DNA of 54,071 nucleotides from Williamsia sp. 1138 (lineage in GTDB: Bacteria; Actinomycetota; Actinomycetes; Mycobacteriales; Mycobacteriaceae): assembly GCF_002095435.2 (NCBI RefSeq), contig NZ_MJEJ02000022.1, positions 1 through 54,071 of the forward strand, read 5' to 3'. The notes under the pieces are model-generated. The model saw only the letters and a program-made list of their open reading frames with translations. It did no database searches and had not been told where the DNA came from. The position numbers and the translations under genes are program-made. Positions 26,602 to 33,394 of this stretch are shown piece by piece (the stretch's first letter is position 1; every line of letters starts with the position of its first letter).

Positions 26602-28089
26602 GTGATGGCAGTAAAGACGCACCACGAAATCGTCGTCGTCGGTGGTGGCTTCTCCGGCTTGGGGACCGCGATCGCACTCAAGAAAGCCGGTTTCCACGAC
26701 CTGCTCATCGTCGACGACGCCGATGGGCCCGGCGGCACCTGGCAGTGGAACACCTACCCGGGTGTGGCCGTCGACATCCCGTCGTTCAGCTACCAGTTTT
26801 CGTTTGCTCAGCGGTCGACCTGGTCACGTAGCTACGCTCCCGGCCGTGAGCTGCGCGCGTACGCCAAACAGATCGTCGACGAATACGACCTCGCACCCCA
26901 CCTGCAGTTCCGCACTCGGGTCCACCAGGCCACGTTCGACGCGCAGTCCGTACGTTGGTCGATCTCGACCAGTTCCGGGGATGTCACCGCACGTTGGCTG
27001 ATTCACGCCGGTGGCCCGCTGAGCCAGCCCAAGCTGCCCGAGATCGATGGCATCGACACCTTCGAGGGCGCGACGATGCACACCAGCCGGTGGGACCACG
27101 AGGTGTCCTTGGCGGGTAAACGGGTCGGGATCATCGGCACCGGAGCGACGGCCGTGCAGGTGATCCCTGAGATCGCACCCGACGTCGAGCACCTGACGGT
27201 TTTCCAACGCACCCCCATCTGGTGTCTGCCGAAACCGGACTTCCCCCTCGGTCGCGTCGGACGCGCAGGACTGAAGAAAGTGCCCGGAGTCAGGCAAGCC
27301 GCCCGCCTGGCGAGCCAGGCGTTCGTCGAGGCGACGTTCCCGGTGCTGGCGCACTTTCATCGGTGGGTTCCCGGTACCTCCGCCCTCGAAGTTGCCGCCC
27401 GCAAGTATGTCGCCATGCAGGTCCTCGACCCGACCACACGGAGCAAGCTCACGCCCACCTACGCCCTCGGGTGCAAACGGCCGAGCTTCCACAATTCATA
27501 TCTGTCAACCTTCAACCGTGACAACGTCGCTCTGGAGACGAGGTCCATCGCCGCGATCACCCCGAAGGGGATCAGGACAACCGACGGCGCCGAACATGAA
27601 CTCGACGTACTCATCCTGGCAACAGGTTTCAAGGTCACCGACAAGGATGCGCTACCGACCTACCAACTCACCTCGAACGACGGCACCGACTTGGCCGAGC
27701 ACTGGGATGCCGATCGGTTCCACTCCTACCAGGGTGTCACGACGGCGGGCTTCCCGAACTTCTTCACCGTCTTCGGCCCATACGGCTACAACGGCGCCTC
27801 CTTCTTCACGCTGGTCGAGAACAGTGCGACCCACATCGTGCGGGTGCTCGACGAAGCTCGCCGCCGCCAAGCAACGTCAGCCGAAGTGACCGCGGCGGCA
27901 CAGGAGAAGTACATGACCTCGATACTGGCGCGCCGCCCGCTGCAAGTGTTCACCAACCCGACCTGTGCGAGCGCAAACAGCTATTACTTCACCAAGAACG
28001 GTGACGTCCCTTTCCGGGCATCGACCACGCTCGAAGCGGCCTGGCAGAGCCGGCGGTTCTCCCTTGCCGATTACACCTTCGCCGGGTAG
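26602..28089 (+). CDS. Baeyer-Villiger-type flavin monooxygenase
   Basis: The 495-residue FAD/NADPH monooxygenase has two Rossmann motifs (VVVGGGFSGLG near residue 15 and GIIGTGATAVQ near 175) and between them the Baeyer-Villiger fingerprint FxGxxxHxxxWD as FEGATMHTSRWD. The FAD-side GGTWQWNTYPGVAVD is close to the family form. It should insert oxygen next to a ketone, or act as a flavin monooxygenase; the substrate is open. Start GTG 26602 or ATG 26605, with AGGGAG upstream. It is divergent from the acyl-CoA dehydrogenase, so the two may share control in a degradation pathway. Confidence 0.9.
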   Translation: MMAVKTHHEIVVVGGGFSGLGTAIALKKAGFHDLLIVDDADGPGGTWQWNTYPGVAVDIPSFSYQFSFAQRSTWSRSYAPGRELRAYAKQIVDEYDLAPHLQFRTRVHQATFDAQSVRWSISTSSGDVTARWLIHAGGPLSQPKLPEIDGIDTFEGATMHTSRWDHEVSLAGKRVGIIGTGATAVQVIPEIAPDVEHLTVFQRTPIWCLPKPDFPLGRVGRAGLKKVPGVRQAARLASQAFVEATFPVLAHFHRWVPGTSALEVAARKYVAMQVLDPTTRSKLTPTYALGCKRPSFHNSYLSTFNRDNVALETRSIAAITPKGIRTTDGAEHELDVLILATGFKVTDKDALPTYQLTSNDGTDLAEHWDADRFHSYQGVTTAGFPNFFTVFGPYGYNGASFFTLVENSATHIVRVLDEARRRQATSAEVTAAAQEKYMTSILARRPLQVFTNPTCASANSYYFTKNGDVPFRASTTLEAAWQSRRFSLADYTFAG

Positions 28090-28247
28090 GCAACGGAACT
28101 CTGTCCGGGCGATGTCGCCCGCTGGGTGATGCCGCTGAGGACTGACTTCCGCGGAGTTGAAGAAGATGTCTCGCGCGGCGGAACACCTGGCCGAGTGGCC
28201 AAGCAAGCAGTGGCCACTCGGGGGTAGGTCCAAGCAGGGAGTTGAGT

Positions 28248-28490
28248 CCGGTGAGCGGATCCATGGAGATCCACGAAGTGGCGACCAGTGACACCCGGGG
28301 CATGGTCATGCGGGAAAGGGAAGGGGACTGTTTATCTCGGCGAAGGTCTCGCGCAGTTTCCATTCCGGTGGGGGAAATCTCATGTTCATCGTGGCCCCCG
28401 GTTCCTGAGCGCAGGCGCCCCTCGCCGGATTCAGCCAGCAGCGTCTCCTGGGAGTCGCCGCGGGGGGTGGGGCGGCCGGTGTGGTCTGTA
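28248..28490 (+). pseudogene. Relic of the PCu(A)C-DyP gene junction
   Basis: Bases 28248-28390 match 23082-23225 inside the copper lipoprotein gene (shared CATGGAGATCCA and GGCATGGTCATGCG, with substitutions and small indels). Bases 28395-28490 match 23384-23480 across the lipoprotein end and DyP start (shared TGAGCGCAG and GCGTCTCCTGGGAG). About 160 bases between are deleted. Frames are broken after the MEIHEVATSD-like peptide and there is no full gene, so this is a decayed duplicate of the operon end at 22.9-24.6 kb. Confidence 0.88.
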
Positions 28491-28859
28491 CCGTCGTTGA
28501 AAAATCTGCATATTTCATTGCCACGAAACTTCGTGCCATGAAACATGATTCCATCAAACGGATTGAACGGCGTCGTGCTGAAGAGTGCAAAGTCTCTTTT
28601 GCTCCTGCTCGTGTACTTTGCTATATCGTGCGAGAGCAACGACTTGCGGTCGCTATCGATCAAGGCATGCCGAAAGGACATGCGTCATCGGTATTTAGTG
28701 CGCGCCACTAAATTAACGCTGTGAGTTAATCTGGTGTTTTGCTCGCGTAATTCCCAGATCGCAGATAAAATGCGGCGCGCAGATCTAGCATAGCCTCAGT
28801 TATTCCATTAAGGTCAGCGCACGTGGTGAATCGACGTCACGCAACTTTGGGGAGTTGGC
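28491..28859. other. AT-richer intergenic region before the DosS-like gene
   Basis: This 369-base stretch is visibly richer in A and T than its surroundings and holds no convincing gene. It includes a perfect 8-bp inverted repeat, ATTTAGTG at 28693-28700 and CACTAAAT at 28706-28713, and just after it TTAA repeats (TTAACGCTGTGAGTTAA). GGAC-N4-GTCA at 28676-28687 is a weak DosR-box resemblance. Any promoter of the kinase gene must lie here. Confidence 0.5.
28693..28713. promoter_or_regulatory. Inverted repeat upstream of the DosS-like kinase gene
   Basis: ATTTAGTG and CACTAAAT form a perfect 8-bp inverted repeat around a 5-base CGCGC centre, 147 bases before the kinase start. It may be an operator for an unidentified regulator; it does not match the DosR box. 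Confidence 0.4.
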
Positions 28860-30566
28860 ATGAAGCGGTCGATTGAATTGCCTGCGACGGGTCATCGGCC
28901 ACTGGCGGGAACGACCCTGCGTAACGCTTTCAACGATGCGCCGAAGGCGGCCGGGGAGGCGCCCATAGCCACTGGCCGAATCCATGGCCTCGCCGAGGCG
29001 ATCGTGCTCGTGAACGCCAACCTCGATCTTCATACGACTCTTCGGTCCGTTGTGGCCTCGGCGATGACGTTGACCGGTGCAGAGTACGGCGGACTGGGGG
29101 TGTGGGGTGCAGACGGACGATTCAGTGAGATTGTTCCTGCCGGCTTCGACGCGCCGGGGCCAGCCAAGAAAGGTGCACTGCTCACGGATGGTGGGGTGTC
29201 GGGGAGGGTCGACCGTTTGCAACTCGAGCAATTGGTACGGCATCCGCAGACGATCGGTCCTTCGCCACGCGGTTCGCACACGGCCACGTTTCTCGGTGTC
29301 CAGATTCGTGTGCGAAGCAAGCTGTTTGGAGCTCTGTACCTGACTACGAAGCGGGGCGGCGGTCACTTCACCGAGGTCGATGAGCTGAATATCCAGACAC
29401 TCATCGCCGCAGCGGCCACCGCGATCGATCACGCGCGGAGGCACGAGCAGATCCGGGCGCGATTGGCCTGGAACGAGACGATCAGAGATATACGCACCGA
29501 GTTCATGACAGGGTCTGATGCGGTCGGCGCCCTGACTACAATCGCACGTGGTCTATGCCAACTGACCGACTCCGACACGGTTTTGGTCGCGCAGCCCCGA
29601 GCCGACGAACAACCGCCTGAGACGGTCAGGGAACTGATCATCTCGGCGGCCGAAGGGGGTTTCTCCGCGGGGTTGTTGGGCCGAGCCATCGCTGTTGGTT
29701 CGGTCGCCCCGGGCCACGCTTACCCCGACTTGCCCCCGATACGTCGAGGGCGGCTGGACGTGCATGCCGTGGTGAGTGGATCCGGCGTAAACGGTCCGAC
29801 CATGGTTCTGCCCCTCGGTACAGACCAGACGATGTTCGGGGTTTTGCTGGTGTCCCGTGTGGATGGGCGAGCTCCTTACACTCAGGAGATGTTGGACCTC
29901 GCGACGGAGTTCGCAGGCCAAGTGGCGCTCGGGTTGTCGATGGCGGTTGCTGTTGATCGCAACCGCGAGCTGGAGGTGTTGGCAGATCGTGAGCGCATCG
30001 CGCGGATACTCCACGACCACGTGATTCAACGGATCTTCGCGGCAGGAATTAATGTGCAAGGTACCTTGCAGCGTGCTCAATCACCGGTTGTTCGTCGTCG
30101 TTTGACCGAGACGGCCAATGATTTGCAGGACATCATCCAGGAAGTTCGCACAACGATATTCGACCTTCAACCCGATGGTCGCGAATCGACGCGGTTGCGA
30201 CAACGCGTTCACGAAGTGATCGACCAACAAACGCGAGACTTTACCGGCAGAACCTTCGTCCGGATGTCAGGCCCGCTATCTGTGGTCAGCCCGGGCCTGA
30301 CCGAGCATGCGGTGGCCGTTGTACGGGAGGGCGTGACCAACGCGGTGCGCTATGCAGGGTCGGAAATGATAACTGTGAGTCTCTCTGTCGACGACGATCT
30401 GGTCATCGAGATCGTCGATGACGGCGTTGGCATGGACGACGATGTGACACCTAGCGGATTGACCAATCTGCGTGGCAGGGCACAAGATCTCGGCGGGGGT
30501 CTGACGCTCACCACGAATACGGGTTCGGGTGTCGTGCTGAGATGGTGGGCGCCCCTCGATCACTGA
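28860..30566 (+). CDS. DosS/DosT-like GAF-GAF sensor histidine kinase
   Basis: The 568-residue cytoplasmic kinase has two GAF domains (about 55-200 and 215-365), a HisKA_3 dimer domain with phosphoacceptor His385 in LHDHVIQRIFAAG, and an HATPase domain with EGVTNAVRYAG and DDGVGMDDD. It follows M. tuberculosis DosS closely in the kinase part (TANDLQDIIQEVRTTIFDL). At the place of the DosS haem-ligand histidine the residue is Gly138, and the nearest histidine is at 140, so gas sensing through that ligand is doubtful. ATG at 28860 follows GGGGAG. The partner regulator gene runs tail to tail with it (10 bases apart), unlike the same-strand devR-devS order in M. tuberculosis. Confidence 0.9.
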   Translation: MKRSIELPATGHRPLAGTTLRNAFNDAPKAAGEAPIATGRIHGLAEAIVLVNANLDLHTTLRSVVASAMTLTGAEYGGLGVWGADGRFSEIVPAGFDAPGPAKKGALLTDGGVSGRVDRLQLEQLVRHPQTIGPSPRGSHTATFLGVQIRVRSKLFGALYLTTKRGGGHFTEVDELNIQTLIAAAATAIDHARRHEQIRARLAWNETIRDIRTEFMTGSDAVGALTTIARGLCQLTDSDTVLVAQPRADEQPPETVRELIISAAEGGFSAGLLGRAIAVGSVAPGHAYPDLPPIRRGRLDVHAVVSGSGVNGPTMVLPLGTDQTMFGVLLVSRVDGRAPYTQEMLDLATEFAGQVALGLSMAVAVDRNRELEVLADRERIARILHDHVIQRIFAAGINVQGTLQRAQSPVVRRRLTETANDLQDIIQEVRTTIFDLQPDGRESTRLRQRVHEVIDQQTRDFTGRTFVRMSGPLSVVSPGLTEHAVAVVREGVTNAVRYAGSEMITVSLSVDDDLVIEIVDDGVGMDDDVTPSGLTNLRGRAQDLGGGLTLTTNTGSGVVLRWWAPLDH

Positions 30567-30576
30567 CCGGAGTCCA

Positions 30577-31227
30577 TCAACGTTCGCGACTCCTGCGGTC
30601 GGCCGCGAGCTGGGATGCGTAAATGCCGGCTTGCGTCCGACGCTCCATCCCCAGCTTTGCCAACAGCCGGGATACGTAATTCTTCACTGTCTTCTCGGCG
30701 AGGTGCATCCGTTCCGCAATCTGCCGGTTGGTCAATCCCTCGCCGAGCAACGTAAGCAACTTGCGCTCTTGTTCAGTGAGCCCGTCGAGCCGGCCGGCAG
30801 CATTCTGACCGGTTCGGACACGATCCATCAAGGCGGCAGCTGCGCGATTGTCCAACAGCGACTTTCCTGCACCCACGTCGCGAATTGCCTTGGTCAAATC
30901 CATTCCCGTGATGTCCTTGATCACGTATCCGCTGGCGCCGGCCGTGATCGCATCAATCATCGCCTGGTCGTCGGTGTACGAGGTGAGCATCAGGCACCGA
31001 AGACCATGTACCTTGAGCAACAGCTCTCTACACAGGTCGATGCCGCTTCCGTCAGGCATCCGGACATCGAGGACGGCAACATCCGGCTTCAACGCCGGAA
31101 TGCGTACCCGCGCCTGCGCGCACGTGCCGACGTCGCCCACAACGGACAGTTCCGTGTCGGCATTGATCAGCTCGATGAGCCCCCGACGAACAACTTCGTG
31201 ATCATCGGCCAAGAATACTGAGATGAT
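30577..31227 (-). CDS. devR: DosR/DevR-like NarL-family response regulator
   Basis: The regulator is close to M. tuberculosis DosR. Receiver motifs: [11 protein letters not shown], phospho-Asp in [17 protein letters not shown] and VIKDI; then a LuxR-type DNA-binding domain with [25 protein letters not shown] and [21 protein letters not shown]. Such regulators activate hypoxia/NO dormancy genes. The first strand ([10 protein letters not shown]) is coded upstream of the TTG at 31212, but the codon that should be the start is ATC at 31227 (or 31224), with AGGAG 6 bases before it; there is no ATG, GTG or TTG upstream before a stop. So the true start may be ATC, or a base may be wrong. Starting at TTG 31212 (211 residues) would lose the first strand. 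Confidence 0.88.
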   Translation of the reverse strand: MISVFLADDHEVVRRGLIELINADTELSVVGDVGTCAQARVRIPALKPDVAVLDVRMPDGSGIDLCRELLLKVHGLRCLMLTSYTDDQAMIDAITAGASGYVIKDITGMDLTKAIRDVGAGKSLLDNRAAAALMDRVRTGQNAAGRLDGLTEQERKLLTLLGEGLTNRQIAERMHLAEKTVKNYVSRLLAKLGMERRTQAGIYASQLAADRRSRER

Positions 31228-31342
31228 GGCAGGCTCCTAGTGAGTGCGAGCGTCTGCTGACCCGGCAAGTGTAATTCGAGGGCCCAGAACTGGTGGATTC
31301 GGCAACTCGACGAGGCACCGCAACGCGTCCGCGCTGCGTGCG

Positions 31343-31774
31343 TTAGTGCTGAAAAGCGAACATCGTGGAATCACTGAAGTCTATACTTTCTTTGCGATAT
31401 GTCGGCGGCATTGCCCGATAGCGCTCCACGGCCACGAGCGCCCAGTCCAGAAGTTCGAAGAACATCGTGCGGCAGGCCACTTGTATCGCGCGATCGACCT
31501 GTTTGAGATCCGTGGAATCGGCGGGCGCAAGGCCGCCTCGATTGAGGAGCCCAACGAGTTCGGAGTTGGAGATCTGATCGAATCGCGTCCACAGCCAGGT
31601 GGCTGCAACGCGAAGAGACCCTGAGTCTTGCGGACCGCCATTGGTCAGCGCCTCCTCGAGCATGGGTACCACGACGACCGCGGGCGAGCACCGCGGAAGT
31701 GCGCTGGAAATCGCGTGATCGGCACATGCACGGGGTCCTGTGCCCGAGGCCCCCTCGACCGATTCGAGATCCAT
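31343..31774 (-). CDS. Hypothetical protein in the DosR-like island
   Basis: The 143-residue protein is not recognised. It is mainly helical by appearance, with hydrophobic LRVAATWLWTRFDQISNSELVGLL and ACRTMFFELLDWALVAVERYRAM, and has no signal peptide or clear membrane span. ATG at 31774 follows GGAGGG by 6 bases, which supports a real gene. A candidate DosR box lies at 31835-31854, about 60 bases upstream of its start. It sits beside the DosR-like gene, same strand, so it is probably part of that regulon. Confidence 0.65.
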   Translation of the reverse strand: MDLESVEGASGTGPRACADHAISSALPRCSPAVVVVPMLEEALTNGGPQDSGSLRVAATWLWTRFDQISNSELVGLLNRGGLAPADSTDLKQVDRAIQVACRTMFFELLDWALVAVERYRAMPPTYRKESIDFSDSTMFAFQH

Positions 31775-31834
31775 GTTTATCCCTCCTGGAACAGGCGACG
31801 GGCATCGAGAATCTCATGATCATGGGCACGGGCC

Positions 31835-31854
31835 ACTGTGACTAGAGTCGAGTG
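31835..31854. promoter_or_regulatory. Candidate DosR box 1
   Basis: GTGACTAGAGTCGA matches the 14-base core of the mycobacterial DosR box (GGGACTWWAGTCCC) at 10 of 14 positions, and the central GACTAGAGTC is nearly symmetrical. It lies between the minus-strand gene at 31774 and the plus-strand gene at 32059, at a fitting distance from the former. Confidence 0.5.
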
Positions 31855-31933
31855 TCATCGACTTGACCATCGTCTGAATGCCGTTCTGCGACTCCAATGT
31901 GCGGTCGGAGCGAAGGCCATCCGTCCCCTTGTC

Positions 31934-31953
31934 TGTGTGACTTTGTGCCCTGG
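31934..31953. promoter_or_regulatory. Candidate DosR box 2
   Basis: GTGACTTTGTGCCC matches the DosR core at 10 of 14 positions, with a good left half and a poorer right half. It lies about 106 bases before the PLDc_N/SHOCT gene. Two such sites 99 bases apart between divergent genes make a DosR-type control region more plausible than either alone. Confidence 0.4.
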
Positions 31954-32058
31954 TACATCGAGGCGAACGAATGGTCTACTGAAAGAGCCCGTCGGTAAAC
32001 ATCACACTCCACCGTAATCCTCAGCGAGTACGGCGACATAGAAGCGGAGATCTGGCAT

Positions 32059-32442
32059 ATGTGGGATTCTTTTTGGGACTTCATGTGGTACACCATCGTC
32101 ATCTTTGCGTTCGTCGCCTATTTGCTTATCTTGTTTCATGTCATCGGCGATCTATTTCGTGACAAGGCGACTTCAGGCTGGGCGAAGGCTGCATGGATAC
32201 TTTTCCTGGTATTCATCCCGTATATCGCCCTGTTCGTCTACCTGATCGCTCGGCGGAGCGGCATGGCCGAACGGTCCGTGGCTGCGCACGAGGCAGCCCG
32301 AGAGCAGGCGGACGAGTACATCAGAAAGACTGCCGGAAGATCGGCCGCGGACCAGATATCCACTGCCAAAGGGCTACTCGACGACGGCGTCATCGATCGG
32401 GTCGAATTCGAGCAACTGAAGAGTGCGGCAATAAGCGCATAG
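32059..32442 (+). CDS. PLDc_N and SHOCT domain membrane protein
   Basis: The 127-residue protein has an N-terminal PLDc_N-type pair of membrane spans (about residues 8-30 and 47-66) and a C-terminal SHOCT motif (ISTAKGLLDDGVIDRVEFEQLKSAAI, about 99-125). SHOCT domains are short oligomerisation modules. Proteins of this layout occur in actinobacterial dormancy regions; no reaction is known. The ATG at 32059 lacks a strong ribosome site but begins the family sequence MWDSFWDF. It follows candidate DosR box 2. Confidence 0.8.
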   Translation: MWDSFWDFMWYTIVIFAFVAYLLILFHVIGDLFRDKATSGWAKAAWILFLVFIPYIALFVYLIARRSGMAERSVAAHEAAREQADEYIRKTAGRSAADQISTAKGLLDDGVIDRVEFEQLKSAAISA

Positions 32443-32544
32443 CTGGAGACCGGGCCGGGCAGTCGAAACAAGTTCAGAAGCGCAGAGCGTGACCGATGAC
32501 GCGATGAGGCGTCGACAATGATGGACCCCACCGATGGAGGAAAA

Positions 32545-32985
32545 ATGACTTCGACCGAGCGAACAACCGCCGATGGTTATGGTCGCCACCCGGTGAGGCA
32601 AGGATTTGCCACCGGAACGAACTTCGCAGCCGCCACCCTGCTACTCGTGGTGTCGGTTTTGGGAGTTTTCCAGGGCATCTCGGCTCTGGCGAACGATGAG
32701 ATATTTGTTGCCGGCATCGACTATGTGTACAAGTTCGACCTGACCACCTGGGGCTGGATCGTGCTGATACTCGGCCTTGTCGGGGCGGCGGTCGCGTGTG
32801 GGATGTACACAGGGGCGGTGTGGGCCCGAGTGGGTGCGGTCGTCATCGCTGCTGTATCCATCGTTGCCAACTTTCTCTGGTTGCCCTACTACCCGATCTG
32901 GTCATTGGTGTTGATTGCACTGGACGCGGTGATCATCTGGGCCGTCACCACGTGGGACCGCGACCGCGTAGACGGCGGCGTATGA
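32545..32985 (+). CDS. Four-span membrane protein (DUF7144-like)
   Basis: The 146-residue protein has four hydrophobic segments (about 25-45, 68-90, 95-113, 117-135) and the family-like sequence FQGISALANDEIFVAGIDYVYKFDLTTWGW between spans 1 and 2. This matches a widespread actinobacterial membrane family without known function. ATG at 32545 has GGAGG 4 bases upstream and is preferred over 32518, which lacks a site. It lies in a run of same-strand genes with the PPK2 remnant and SulP. Confidence 0.75.
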   Translation: MTSTERTTADGYGRHPVRQGFATGTNFAAATLLLVVSVLGVFQGISALANDEIFVAGIDYVYKFDLTTWGWIVLILGLVGAAVACGMYTGAVWARVGAVVIAAVSIVANFLWLPYYPIWSLVLIALDAVIIWAVTTWDRDRVDGGV

Positions 32986-33012
32986 ACGTCGGCTGACGTC
33001 GGGATTGTCGCG

Positions 33013-33384
33013 GTGAGCAAGAAAAAGAGGCGGAAGTCGTCGTCGGCGCTCGCCATGCCGAACGTCGATGCTGCTGACGCTCCCCGCTCGATGAAAAACA
33101 AGGATTACCGTCACCTGATCCGACCGCTGCGCGGCGAGCTCGTGCAACTTCAGGAATGGGTGAAGTCGACCGGATCGCGGGTGTGCATCGTGTTCGAGTG
33201 CCGTGACACAGCAGTAACAGGCGGTGTCATAGCAGCCATGACCGTGCGGGTGAGCCCGCGCGTGTTCCGGGTGGTGGCGCTGACGGCGCCGACCGGACGC
33301 GAGAAGTTGCTGGTGTACATCCAGCGATATCTGTCGCCTGTACTGACCGTCGCCGCAGCGTTCAACCCCCGTGACGTTCGCTGA
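33013..33384 (+). pseudogene. Truncated polyphosphate kinase 2 (PPK2) remnant
   Basis: The frame codes for 123 residues. From about residue 28 it follows the PPK2 N-terminal region (MKNKDYRHLIRPLRGELVQL, then LQEWVKSTGSRVCIVFECRD, then RVVALTAPTGREKLLVYIQRY). The normal family length is about 250-300 residues. The Walker A segment FEGRDAAGKGG of the family is FECRDTAVTGG here, so the ATP-binding lysine is lost, and the Walker B and lid parts are missing. It ends within the start of the SulP gene. It cannot be a working kinase; a small retained protein of another role cannot be excluded, since its frame is open. Confidence 0.8.
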
Positions 33385-33394
33385 GAACCGCGTC

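Noticed and set aside
28672-28691. GGAC-N4-GTCA as a DosR box before the kinase gene
   Set aside because: Only 9 of 20 positions fit the DosR consensus, which is not enough by itself.
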